DNA from: CAYMPH01 sp964529415
GTDB taxonomy: Bacteria > Spirochaetota > UBA4802 > UBA5550
Direction of reading: 5' to 3'
NCBI GenBank assembly: GCA_964529415.1
Contig: CAZGWD010000008.1
Location: 1 to 64,000 of the forward strand
DNA: 64,000 nucleotides
Of this stretch, positions 51,722 through 60,828 are shown one piece after another (the first letter of the stretch is position 1; each line of letters begins with the position of its first letter). Both the position numbers and the translations under genes were made by a program. Under the pieces are notes generated by a model. That model saw only the letters and a list, made by a program, of their open reading frames with translations. It was not told the origin of the DNA and ran no database searches.

Positions 51722-51820
51722 TCCAGTTTCCTGTTGAATTATTTGTGAAAAATTTAATAATTTTATCTGACTAATTGATTCTTCATGCATGCAATTTGTC
51801 AAGAATGTTAATGATTTTAC

Positions 51821-51849
51821 TTGATTTTGATTCGGATATCATTTAGAAT
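51821..51849 (+). promoter_or_regulatory. Promoter of the sterol-reductase-like gene
   Basis: TTGATT (51821-51826), 17 bases, TAGAAT (51844-51849). The predicted transcript would start about 20 bases before ATG 51876, with GGAG at 51866-51869. Confidence 0.55.
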
Positions 51850-51875
51850 GCCGGATAAAAAATCTGGAGATGTAT

Positions 51876-53162
51876 ATGGGATTATTCAAAGATATTAATT
51901 CATCGCAGAGAAAATGGAGTAAATTTGAATTCGGCGGTCCTGCCGGAAGTGTGATTATGACTCTTGCGCTTCCGGTAATTGTTTATTATCTGTATTATTC
52001 TGTAAGATTTAATAATGCATCTCTTCTGCCTTCCGAGATAATTGATTATTTTCCATTTAATGGTTTTCTGGACAGCATCAAGCCGACATGCACAGCTGTT
52101 TTTCTATATATAGGCTGGTTTGTTTTTCAGGCTCTTCTTCAGGCTTTTATCCCTGGAAAGACTGCACAGGGTAAAGTTCTTCATGACGGTTCGCGTCTTG
52201 ATTATAAAATGAACGGCCTGGCTTCTTTTGCAATCACTCTGATTGCTGCTATAGCGCTTGTTTTTTCCGGTTTGATTGATGCAGGTATCATCTATGATAA
52301 TCTGGGTGCGCTGATATCAGTTGTGATAATCTTTACTTATATATATGGAATATTTCTCTATGTGTACGGAAAAATAAAAGCGCCTGATTCTGAACGAAGC
52401 GGAAATTTATTGTATGACTTTTTTATGGGCAGTTCGCTAAATCCGAGAATAGGCTTTTTTGATCTGAAGTTTTTCAGCGAAGCAAGGCCGGGCTTGATTC
52501 TATGGGTGCTTATAAATTTTTCATATGCCGGAATGCAGTACAGGATGCACGGGTTTGTAACAATAGCAATGATTCTTGTTGTTGCAATGCAGTTCTGGTA
52601 TATTCTTGATTATTATATTCATGAGCCTGCAATTCTCACCACCATGGATATTGCATACGAGAATTTCGGATTCATGCTTGCTTTCGGCGATCTTGCATGG
52701 GTTCCGTTTACTTATTCTCTGCAGGCATTATTTCTTATCAATCATCTGCATGATATACCTGTGTGGGGCGTTATTCTGATCTTGGTTATTAATGCAGCAG
52801 GGTATTATATTTTCAGGACAGTCAATCTTCAGAAACACAGATTCAGGACAGAACCTGATATTTTGATCTGGGGTAAAAAACCTGAATGCATTGAAACTGA
52901 AAAAGGGACGAAGCTTCTGCATTCTGGATTCTGGGCATGGTCAAGGCACTTCAATTATATAGGAGATATTCTCATGGCTCTGGCTTGGAGCCTGCCTACT
53001 CTTTTCTTTACGCCGGTTACATATTTTTACCCGATATACTTTGCAATTCTGCTGATACACAGGGAACGGCGCGACAATCGTCACTGCTCAATTAAATACG
53101 GCACAGACTGGGATCGGTACTGCGAAAAAGTTCCCTGGCGGATTATTCCGCGAATATATTAA
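51876..53162 (+). CDS. ERG4/ERG24-type sterol reductase-like membrane protein
   Basis: A 428-aa integral membrane protein with eight to ten helices, resembling eukaryotic delta-14/delta-7/delta-24(28) sterol reductases (ERG24, lamin B receptor, DHCR7, ERG4). Recognisable blocks in order: FEFGGPAGSVIMTLALPVIV, LNPRIGFFDLKFFSEARPGL, the loop FMLAFGDLAWVPFTYSLQ, and the C-terminal signature RHFNYIGDILMALAWSLPT followed by HRERRDNRHCSIKYGTDWDR and YCEKVPWRIIPRIY. The NADPH-binding end of the family is thus intact. The start is ATG 51876, six bases after GGAG; ATG 51870 abuts that site. It would reduce a ring or side-chain double bond of a sterol-like lipid. It is followed at three bases by an EXPERA-domain gene. 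Confidence 0.88.
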   Translation: MGLFKDINSSQRKWSKFEFGGPAGSVIMTLALPVIVYYLYYSVRFNNASLLPSEIIDYFPFNGFLDSIKPTCTAVFLYIGWFVFQALLQAFIPGKTAQGKVLHDGSRLDYKMNGLASFAITLIAAIALVFSGLIDAGIIYDNLGALISVVIIFTYIYGIFLYVYGKIKAPDSERSGNLLYDFFMGSSLNPRIGFFDLKFFSEARPGLILWVLINFSYAGMQYRMHGFVTIAMILVVAMQFWYILDYYIHEPAILTTMDIAYENFGFMLAFGDLAWVPFTYSLQALFLINHLHDIPVWGVILILVINAAGYYIFRTVNLQKHRFRTEPDILIWGKKPECIETEKGTKLLHSGFWAWSRHFNYIGDILMALAWSLPTLFFTPVTYFYPIYFAILLIHRERRDNRHCSIKYGTDWDRYCEKVPWRIIPRIY

Positions 53163-53165
53163 TTT

Positions 53166-53747
53166 ATGGAGAACAAAATGAAAGAGAACGACATCTTACC
53201 CTTGAAGGAAAGAAAATGGGACTGGTTTTTTATAATAGCATTTTCAACATTTATTTTTACATCATTTGCAGCAGATCTTGTTAATGGGGTGTCATCGCCA
53301 TCATCAAATCATACCTACTTCTGGGGAAAAGCAGTTTATGATCTTTATGCTTTCGGCAATGATCCCCTTCTCATTGCAAATCCGCGGTTCTTGCAGGTTA
53401 TGTGTTTTATTTCCGCTTTTATTTTCGGCCCGTTTTATATTGTTCTGGTTTATTCTTTTGTAAAAGGTAAAAACTGGATACGCCCTTTCGCGCTGATCTA
53501 TGTTGGCATGATCATTGAAAGCATGATTGTACTTCTGGTAGTTGAATTTTTCGGTGATGCGCGTTTGTTTGAGCAGATGTGCGCAGGCGGACTCAAGACT
53601 GCTGAGGAGCTCGGCAAGATGGGGCTTACCCGCGAGCTGACTGTTCAGAACACTGCAAAATTTATGCTGTTTAATCTTCCATATAAAATTGTTCCGGTTC
53701 TCCTTGCTGTAAGGATGTGGAAGGATAAACCATTTTCGAGAAGATAA
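53166..53747 (+). CDS. EXPERA-domain protein, TMEM97/EBP-like
   Basis: A 193-aa, four-helix membrane protein matching the EXPERA fold of emopamil-binding sterol isomerase and TMEM97 (sigma-2 receptor). The most telling block is DPLLIANPRFLQVMCFISAF followed by IFGPFYIVLVYSFVKGKNWI and RPFALIYVG, close in order and spacing to the DPLL...WIR..AIIY block of TMEM97. Asp37 (in FAADLVNG) and Asp66 (NDPLL) sit where TMEM97 has its two ligand-contacting aspartates. It starts three bases after the sterol-reductase-like gene and must share its transcript, which suggests a common lipid substrate. Whether it isomerises, binds or transports is unknown. C-terminus KDKPFSRR is basic, as a retention-like tail. 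Confidence 0.75.
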   Translation: MENKMKENDILPLKERKWDWFFIIAFSTFIFTSFAADLVNGVSSPSSNHTYFWGKAVYDLYAFGNDPLLIANPRFLQVMCFISAFIFGPFYIVLVYSFVKGKNWIRPFALIYVGMIIESMIVLLVVEFFGDARLFEQMCAGGLKTAEELGKMGLTRELTVQNTAKFMLFNLPYKIVPVLLAVRMWKDKPFSRR

Positions 53748-53770
53748 ATAAATATAAAAAGAAGGTTATT

Positions 53771-54301
53771 ATGAAACTATTGTTATCCGCTTTAATCTGC
53801 CTGTTATCTGTCAGCGCTTACACGCAACAGGCATCTGAAAGTCTCGGGAGGGAATTTGTTAAGGGCCTTTCAATGCAGAAAGATTTTGAGTCCATGGAAA
53901 TCTTTTTTAATTAAGATGATTTTAATCTGCTGATAGATGAGTTAAAGGCAAACCCTAAAGTAAAAGAAGATATTAAAAAGAGTTTAAATGACCCGAAGGA
54001 GATAGAATCCTCCAGACAGGAATTTCTGAAAGACCGGGCAAAGCTGCAGCAGAAATGGGAAGAGGCTCTGGAAATATTAAAGGAAGAAAAATTAACTGTT
54101 GTTTTTGAAAAAGTTGAAACTGCTATAGACGAAACTGATGGTTTTAAAGTTTATAAGATTGGAATTTTCTTTAATATTAAAAAAGGTAAAGAGTCATACG
54201 CCAATAAAGCAAAAGTTGATGGAATTGCAGCTGGAGGGCAGTTGATAATTGCAATTTTGAAATCTTTCGATGTTCAGCTTGAAAAAACTGATAAAGAATG
54301 A
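53771..54301 (+). pseudogene. Secreted protein gene interrupted by one TAA
   Basis: From ATG 53771 (AAGGTTATT before it) a signal peptide MKLLLSALICLLSVSAYTQQ and 27 further residues are followed by TAA at 53912-53914. The same frame then stays open for 128 codons (DDFNLLIDELKANPKVKEDI onward, KKGKESYANKAKVDGIAAGG) to TGA 54299-54301. The total would be a 176-residue charged, helical exported protein of unknown family. One nonsense change is the only lesion, so inactivation is recent, or this is a sequencing error. It lies 23 bases behind the EXPERA gene and so belongs to the sterol-like operon. Confidence 0.75.
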
Positions 54302-54341
54302 AATCCTGATATTTTTTATAATCTTATTGATATAAAAGGTC

Positions 54342-54370
54342 TTGACTTAATATAGTAATCAGGTTATTGA
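54342..54370 (+). promoter_or_regulatory. Promoter of the sensor/ATPase gene
   Basis: TTGACT (54342-54347), 17 bases, TATTGA (54365-54370). It implies a start downstream of 54377, supporting ATG 54400 over the in-frame TTG at 54367. Confidence 0.45.
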
Positions 54371-54399
54371 TAGGCCATGAAGATTTCGGATTTCATTGT

Positions 54400-56673
54400 A
54401 TGATTAGTTTTATAAAAAATATTTCTGAAAAATTATTATATCAATCAATTGATTCCGGTATTGTTCGTGGTATTTTGAGAAGCAGATTGCATTCCCCTTG
54501 TTGCTTGTTAACCATTTTTTTTATTTATATTTTCTTCATTCTATCGCAGCAAGCACATACTGCAGAGCCATTAATAATAAAAGATTCTATATCGGAATAT
54601 TCTCTTGGAAAACATCTTGAATATATTAATGATAATACAGGATCTTTAACTATTAAGGATGTTTCATCACCAGGAATAAACGGATGTTATAAAACTTTTG
54701 AAAAAGAAACTTTAAATTTCGGCTACACAAAGGATGTCTACTGGGTCCGTTTAATAGCAGAAAACAATACTTCAGATAAAACTTCAGAAAATGAATGGCT
54801 TCTGGAAATTCCGTATCCGCTTCTTGATTATATTTCTTTTTATTCGCCGGATGATAAAGGCGGATTTGTTGAATCGAAATCCGGATTTAAATACCCTTTC
54901 TACAGCAGAGAAATAAAACATACTGCATTTTTATTTAAAATTAAACTTAAACCCGGGGAAAGAAAAACATATTTCCTGTCCATTAAAACTAACGGGACAA
55001 TGGAAATTCAGCTCAAGCTATGGAAAGAGTCTGTATATCTGTCGGACCTGAGTTCTTTCAGATATGCTCTTGGCATATATTACGGCATTATGCTGGTCAT
55101 GATGCTTTATAATCTGTTTATTTTTTTTGCAATCAGGGACAGGAGCTATATTTATTATTCTTTGTTCATTTTAAGCTATATTATCTGTCAGATAAGCCTG
55201 AACGGAGATGCTGTCAGATATCTCTGGCCGAATTCACCTGAATGGGGGAAAATTTCCATATCATTTTTTACGTCACTTACAGCAATGGCTCTCATTCTTT
55301 TCTCCAGATCATTTCTTCGTCTTAATGATAAAGCTCCAATTGCAGATAAGATCATTCTGGCAATATTTCCCTGTGCTTTTGCTTCTGCAGTCTTGTCATT
55401 TTTCCTTCCATATACTGTAAGTATCAGGATTTCGATGGCAGTGGCATTCACTATGGCAGCAGTAATCATCTATGTTGCATTTGTTCTGGTTATCAGGGGT
55501 TACCGTATAGCAAGGTTTTTCTTTTTTGCCTGGATGAGTTTCCTGATAGGTGCAACGCTTTTTATTCTGAAATCTAACGGAATAATTCCGTCAGTCTTTA
55601 TTACAGCTTATTCAATGCAGATAGGTTCAGCGTTTATAGTCATACTTCTTTCGCTGGCTCTTGCAGATAGAATAAGCATCATGAATAGGGAAAAGAAACG
55701 GGCTCAGAGAGATGTAATTGAAGCATTGCAGAATTCAGACAAGGAAAAGGACAGATTTCTAACAGAACTCAAGGAAGCTAATGAGCGAATAAGCATCTCA
55801 GAAGATAAATACCGCATTCTCGTAGAAGGATCAACAGATATTATTTTTATTCTCAATGAAAAATACCAGTTCCTGAATATCAACAGCGCTGTTTCAAAAT
55901 ATTTCCATATAAAGCCTGAAGCTGTTATATCGCAGAATTTTCTTGATTTATTGCATCAGGAAAATTCCGGAGATAATATTACGAAAAAGCATGTAATGGG
56001 AAAGCTTGAAGAGCTTGTGAGGGAGAAAAAACCTGTATACTTCAAAACATATTTCAGATCGCCTATAAAACAGGAACCTATGGAGATGCAGGTGAAGCTG
56101 GAATACCTGCAGTTAAATGATAGAAATGAAATACTGGGCAAGGCCTCCAGCATTATTGAAGATCAGCTTATAAAATATTTTCAGTCAGAAATTCAGGAAT
56201 TTGATATCGGCAATTTGCTGACCACTGCTGAGGATATCAGCCAGCGTCTTACAAGAAACATAGTTAAATATATCGATCCAAAAGAAGCTTCTATGATAAG
56301 ATTGACTCTGAGGGAGATAATAATCAATGCAATTGAACATGGAAACCTTTCGATAACTTTTGATGAAAAATCACAGGCCCTGCAGGCAGATAATTATTTC
56401 AGCCTCATAGCCGAGCGTCAGCATAACAGCGAATATATGAATAGAAAAGTACACATTTGGTACAGGCTTGCTCCGGATATGGTTTCGTACAGAATTACTG
56501 ATGAAGGTTCAGGTTTTGATTTCAAAAAAATTCTCAGCATTTCATTGGATGATGAGGTTGCAAATTCTCTTCCTCACGGCCGCGGAATCAGGATGGCCAA
56601 AGAGGTGTTTGACCGGATTGAATATAATGAATCGGGCAATTCTGTTCTTCTTGAAAAAAATATCCGTAAATAA
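54400..56673 (+). CDS. 7TMR-DISM sensor with PAS and anti-sigma-kinase-like ATPase domain
   Basis: A 757-aa membrane protein. After a signal/anchor (about 30-50) comes a periplasmic 7TMR-DISMED2 jelly roll (about 55-180; NFGYTKDVYWVRLIAENNTS), seven helices (about 205-420), a coiled linker, a PAS domain (about 465-580) and a C-terminal GHKL ATPase of RsbW type (about 610-757; REIIINAIEHGNLSI and DEGSGFDFKKI and PHGRGIRMAKEVFD). It has no phospho-acceptor histidine domain, so it is not a standard histidine kinase; a kinase of an anti-anti-sigma (STAS) protein is the likely role. Two SpoIIE phosphatases follow, the opposite activity. Confidence 0.85.
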   Translation: MISFIKNISEKLLYQSIDSGIVRGILRSRLHSPCCLLTIFFIYIFFILSQQAHTAEPLIIKDSISEYSLGKHLEYINDNTGSLTIKDVSSPGINGCYKTFEKETLNFGYTKDVYWVRLIAENNTSDKTSENEWLLEIPYPLLDYISFYSPDDKGGFVESKSGFKYPFYSREIKHTAFLFKIKLKPGERKTYFLSIKTNGTMEIQLKLWKESVYLSDLSSFRYALGIYYGIMLVMMLYNLFIFFAIRDRSYIYYSLFILSYIICQISLNGDAVRYLWPNSPEWGKISISFFTSLTAMALILFSRSFLRLNDKAPIADKIILAIFPCAFASAVLSFFLPYTVSIRISMAVAFTMAAVIIYVAFVLVIRGYRIARFFFFAWMSFLIGATLFILKSNGIIPSVFITAYSMQIGSAFIVILLSLALADRISIMNREKKRAQRDVIEALQNSDKEKDRFLTELKEANERISISEDKYRILVEGSTDIIFILNEKYQFLNINSAVSKYFHIKPEAVISQNFLDLLHQENSGDNITKKHVMGKLEELVREKKPVYFKTYFRSPIKQEPMEMQVKLEYLQLNDRNEILGKASSIIEDQLIKYFQSEIQEFDIGNLLTTAEDISQRLTRNIVKYIDPKEASMIRLTLREIIINAIEHGNLSITFDEKSQALQADNYFSLIAERQHNSEYMNRKVHIWYRLAPDMVSYRITDEGSGFDFKKILSISLDDEVANSLPHGRGIRMAKEVFDRIEYNESGNSVLLEKNIRK

Positions 56674-56748
56674 TACTTTCTGTTCTAATAATTAAAGTTA
56701 ACTGAAATTTAATTAAATTCCGATCAATGAAAAAAAATAGTGAAGTGA

Positions 56749-58236
56749 ATGAATAAAATAAATGCCTGGCTTAAATTAACTTTCCTTGCACGTATGGAGA
56801 ACCAGTCATACCTTATTCAGCTTAAAGCGAATGCTCTGCTTTTTTTCAATTTATTTTTTATTGCATTTATGCTGATTCTTGTCGCTGCGCTTGCTCTAGT
56901 GCCTTCAGAGGGCTATAATCACAACAAAGCTCATACCACCATAATCCTGTCTTTGCTTGCGTGTATTTCCAATCTAATGCTTCTGCGTGCCGGAAAATAT
57001 TATTTAGCAGCTAACACAATAGTATTCATCCTGACTTTTCTTGCATCTGCAGGGCTTTTTTACCAGATAAATTTAAATCCCCATGCAGGTTTTACTTCCA
57101 ATGTATATCTGATGTTCCCTGTAATTGTTGTTGCAGGTTTATTCTGCACAAGAAAGTGGCTTATTTTTATTTCATTAATTTTATCCGGATCAGTGATTTT
57201 ATTCCGTGCAATAGTTTCAGCTGGAATCGGCTTTCCAAATTACATCCTGGCTTTTTCCTCCATGATTCTGTCTGTTTTTTCAATATTAATGACAGCAATA
57301 ACTGCATACTTTGTAGTGACTATTGGAGAAAAGGCAATAATCAGAGCGGAATACCTGTCTGGCGAATTAAAGAAACTTGCAGGCAATCTTGAATTGAAAG
57401 TAGAAGAACGCACTGTAGAGCTGCAGTCCGCAATGGAGGAGCTTGAAGCCATGAACACGCAGCTTAATGAAACAAAGGACGCCCTTTGGGGAGAGATGGA
57501 GCTCGCAAAAAAGATTCAGACAGTTCTTCTTCCTAAATCGCCAATAATTTCCGGTTATGAAATATCGGCATATATGAATCCTGCAAATGAGGTTGGAGGA
57601 GATTATTATGATATTATCAATGCTGAAGGATACGACTGGCTTGTTATAGGAGATGTATCAGGACACGGAGTGCCTGCAGGTCTTGTTATGATGATGGTGC
57701 AGACAGCTGTGCATTCGGTTTTAGAAAATAATCCCAACCAGAGCCCGACAGAATTATTAGCTCATATAAACAGATCCGTAAGCAGAAACATTAAACTGCT
57801 TGATGAAAATAAATACATGACTATTACAGTTTTTCTTGCGATTGAAAATGGAGAGTTTATATTTTCCGGCCTTCATCAGGATATTTTAATTTATCGTTCT
57901 GACACCTGTAAAATTGATGTTGTTGAAACAACCGGCACATGGATTGGAATTTCAGGCGGAGTTAAGGGGAATAATACCGATGCAAAAATAAAGCTGAATT
58001 TAGGAGATACAATGCTTGTTTACACGGATGGCATAACTGAAGCCTGGGAAAAAGGCTCGGAAATTGATAACCGCAGTCTGAAGCAGATGTTTGGTTCAGA
58101 AAAACTGATAAATATTTTTTTACAAAATGGAAGTAAATCCACTGATGAAATAAAAAACAGTATAATTAAAAAATTAAAAAATTATTACTGCCCGGATGAT
58201 GTTACGATGGTAATTATTAAAAGACTTGCTGATTAA
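56749..58236 (+). CDS. Membrane SpoIIE/PP2C-type phosphatase
   Basis: A 495-aa protein with six N-terminal membrane helices (about 30-205), a coiled coil (210-250) and a SpoIIE phosphatase domain (about 265-495). The metal-binding acidic motifs are GGDYYDI, GDVSGHGVPAG and YTDGITEAWE, and it ends PDDVTMVIIKRLAD. The phosphatase part, from the coiled coil to the stop, is nearly the same as in the gene at 58563-60626 while the sensor parts are unrelated. It would dephosphorylate an STAS anti-anti-sigma factor in response to the membrane domain. Confidence 0.92.
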   Translation: MNKINAWLKLTFLARMENQSYLIQLKANALLFFNLFFIAFMLILVAALALVPSEGYNHNKAHTTIILSLLACISNLMLLRAGKYYLAANTIVFILTFLASAGLFYQINLNPHAGFTSNVYLMFPVIVVAGLFCTRKWLIFISLILSGSVILFRAIVSAGIGFPNYILAFSSMILSVFSILMTAITAYFVVTIGEKAIIRAEYLSGELKKLAGNLELKVEERTVELQSAMEELEAMNTQLNETKDALWGEMELAKKIQTVLLPKSPIISGYEISAYMNPANEVGGDYYDIINAEGYDWLVIGDVSGHGVPAGLVMMMVQTAVHSVLENNPNQSPTELLAHINRSVSRNIKLLDENKYMTITVFLAIENGEFIFSGLHQDILIYRSDTCKIDVVETTGTWIGISGGVKGNNTDAKIKLNLGDTMLVYTDGITEAWEKGSEIDNRSLKQMFGSEKLINIFLQNGSKSTDEIKNSIIKKLKNYYCPDDVTMVIIKRLAD

Positions 58237-58404
58237 ATTTTTCTAATAATCTTTCTTCTGTATAAATCCTTCCGTGAAAATATTTGCTTAAAATATTGCT
58301 TGCTTTTTCCAATTAAATGTACAATAAAGAGCATCGGGTTGTAAATAAACTCTCTGCTTCCTGGAATCATTCCCAATTTAAAGGGCCGTAAATACATCAA
58401 TAAG

Positions 58405-58448
58405 TTTATTTGTATTCTTTATGTTATAACAAATAGAATACAAATAAA
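58405..58448. repeat. Perfect 14-bp inverted repeat in the gap between phosphatase genes
   Basis: TTTATTTGTATTCT (58405-58418) and AGAATACAAATAAA (58435-58448) pair perfectly around 16 bases. No T-run follows, so an operator or RNA hairpin is more likely than a terminator. The rest of the 326-base gap 58237-58562 shows no gene or other clear site. Confidence 0.6.
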
Positions 58449-58562
58449 ACATGTATACATCTATCTATATTTTGAATTGGCAAGAGTCATGAAAATTTTT
58501 TTATATATTTAATAATATGTCCTGAAAGTCAGAAGAAAAGATAAATGGAATCTTGAATAAAA

Positions 58563-60626
58563 ATGAAAATTAATAAAAGTATTTTTACTCTTATAAAAGC
58601 GATATTTATAACTGCTATTTTATTCAGCCAGCTGCAGCCTCTTATTGCAAGCAAGCCTTTAATTGTGGATAATAATATTACCAGAATATCACTAAGCCCT
58701 TATGTTGAGCATTTTGCAGATAAAGATAATTCATATACTATAGAAAAGATTATAAGTGAATCAATTAAATGGGAAGAATCAAAAAATAACAATAGTTATG
58801 GGCTGACAACCAGTGTATATTGGTTTCGATTCACTTTAATAAATAAATCTGATAGCCAAATTAATTTATATCTTGAAGAAGCATATCCATTGCTTGATAG
58901 TTTTGCTTTATATAAATATTGGAATAAAAGAATATATACGGAACGTATAACCGGCGACAGGACGCATTTTAGCACACGGGATTTAAAAGTTAGAAATTTT
59001 GTTTTTAATATTATTCTTCAACCAGGAGAAACCACTTATTATTTAAAGGTTAAAAATGGGGGCGCAATAAATGTGCCGCTGATTATCTGGAATCCGCAGT
59101 CTTATATCGAGAGCATGGCAAAAGAACTGCCAATTATGTGGATGTATTACGGATTGATGCTTATTATGGTTATTTACAATCTTGTCATTTTTGTATCAGT
59201 AAGAGAATCTACTTACTTTTATTATATCATGACAATTATCAGTATAATATTATTAGAATTAACTTTAAATGGTTATGCATTTCAATATCTCTGGCCAAAT
59301 TCAATCTGGTGGGCAAATAACAGCCTTCCCGTCTTTGGACACACAGGTATTGTGTTTATGTGTCTTTTTTTTCGATCATATATCCAGACCAGGAAATACT
59401 TCCCTGTTATAAACAGGTTGATTTTTGTTCTGGCTGGTTTAGGATCAGCCGGCATAGTATTATCAATGATTCTTGAATTTTCACTTGCATTGAAAGTTCT
59501 TCTGATAATAACAGCAATTACCTGCGCTGCAACCATTGTATTTTCTGTAATTACCGCATTAAAGAAATCGCGTGAAGGCATGTTTTTCCTGATTGCCTTT
59601 TTGTTATTTTTATTCGGATGTATTCTATACGTTTTTCAAACTATCAATATTTTACCTTTGAATTTGCTGACAGAATACAGTATCCAAATCGGTTCATCTT
59701 TTATAGTTATCCTCTTGTCTCTCGGCCTTGCCGACAGATTGAATATCCTGAAAAATAAATTAATAACAATGAATATCAATCTTGAATCTACTGTAAACGA
59801 AAGAACAACTGAACTCACAGCAGCTATGGAAGAATTGAATGCTATAAATGAAAATCTTTTACAGACAAAAGATGCGCTATGGGGCGAAATGCAGCTTGCT
59901 AAAAAAATTCAGACAATACTCCTTCCGGAATCGCCGCTGATTTCAGGTTACGAAATATCAGCCTATATGAATCCAGCAGCAGAAGTTGGTGGAGATTATT
60001 ATGATATTATCAATGCTGATGGATATGACTGGATTGTGATAGGCGACGTTTCAGGACACGGTGTGCCTGCAGGTCTTGTTATGATGATGGTGCAGACAGC
60101 TGTGCATTCAGTTCTTGAACAGAATCCAAGCCAGAGTCCGGCGGCTTTATTGGGGCATATAAACAGATCAGTCAGCAAAAACATAAAACTGCTCGACGAA
60201 GACAAATATATGACTATAACAGTTTTTCTCGGTATTGAAAATGGCGAATTTATATTTTCAGGCCTTCACCAGGATATTCTGATATACCGTTCTGATAGCG
60301 GCGAAATAGATGTTGTTGAAACAACCGGTTCCTGGATAGGTATACAGGGTGAAGTAAAGGGGAATAACATTGATTCAAAAATAAAACTGAATATAGGCGA
60401 TACAATGCTTGTGTATACTGACGGCATTACAGAAGCATGGGAGAAAGGATCTGTGGTGGATAACCGTACAATGATGCAGATGTTCGGTTTAGAGAGGCTG
60501 ATTGAAGCATTGCTGCATTATGGCAGTAAAGCCACAGATGAAATTAAAAATTATATTATTGAAAAATTAAAAGGTTACGACTGCATGGATGATGTTACAA
60601 TGTTAATTATTAAAAGACTGGCTTAA
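58563..60626 (+). CDS. 7TMR-DISM sensor with SpoIIE/PP2C-type phosphatase
   Basis: A 687-aa membrane sensor: signal peptide (FTLIKAIFITAILFSQLQPL then IAS), periplasmic jelly roll of 7TMR-DISMED2 type (about 30-175; SYGLTTSVYWFRFTLINKSD), seven helices (about 195-395), a coiled coil (400-440) and a SpoIIE phosphatase domain (about 455-687). Its sensor half resembles that of the gene at 54400-56673, its phosphatase half that of 56749-58236, so it combines the two neighbours. It ends MDDVTMLIIKRLA. Substrate, as for its neighbours, is expected to be a phosphorylated STAS protein. Confidence 0.92.
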   Translation: MKINKSIFTLIKAIFITAILFSQLQPLIASKPLIVDNNITRISLSPYVEHFADKDNSYTIEKIISESIKWEESKNNNSYGLTTSVYWFRFTLINKSDSQINLYLEEAYPLLDSFALYKYWNKRIYTERITGDRTHFSTRDLKVRNFVFNIILQPGETTYYLKVKNGGAINVPLIIWNPQSYIESMAKELPIMWMYYGLMLIMVIYNLVIFVSVRESTYFYYIMTIISIILLELTLNGYAFQYLWPNSIWWANNSLPVFGHTGIVFMCLFFRSYIQTRKYFPVINRLIFVLAGLGSAGIVLSMILEFSLALKVLLIITAITCAATIVFSVITALKKSREGMFFLIAFLLFLFGCILYVFQTINILPLNLLTEYSIQIGSSFIVILLSLGLADRLNILKNKLITMNINLESTVNERTTELTAAMEELNAINENLLQTKDALWGEMQLAKKIQTILLPESPLISGYEISAYMNPAAEVGGDYYDIINADGYDWIVIGDVSGHGVPAGLVMMMVQTAVHSVLEQNPSQSPAALLGHINRSVSKNIKLLDEDKYMTITVFLGIENGEFIFSGLHQDILIYRSDSGEIDVVETTGSWIGIQGEVKGNNIDSKIKLNIGDTMLVYTDGITEAWEKGSVVDNRTMMQMFGLERLIEALLHYGSKATDEIKNYIIEKLKGYDCMDDVTMLIIKRLA

Positions 60627-60733
60627 ATTTCCGCATGGTTTTTAAATTTTTTAATTATGCGTATTTTATGATAAAGACTGATCTCTGCAAGCTATAGAAA
60701 AAATTTCTTAAAAAAATCTCTTCCCCTGTCATG

Positions 60734-60762
60734 TTGACAACCGAAATGATATTTATTATATT
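60734..60762 (+). promoter_or_regulatory. Promoter of clpB
   Basis: TTGACA (60734-60739), 17 bases, TATATT (60757-60762); close to consensus and the best in the window. No CIRCE palindrome for HrcA was found near it. Confidence 0.75.
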
Positions 60763-60828
60763 ATTATCAGGCAGTAGTTTTTAGAAAATTTTTTAATAAC
60801 AAATTGATAATTATTTTGGAGATATATA

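Noticed and set aside
53912..53914. Recoding of the TAA in the secreted-protein gene
   Set aside because: UAA is not known to be recoded as selenocysteine or pyrrolysine; a nonsense lesion or read error is simpler.
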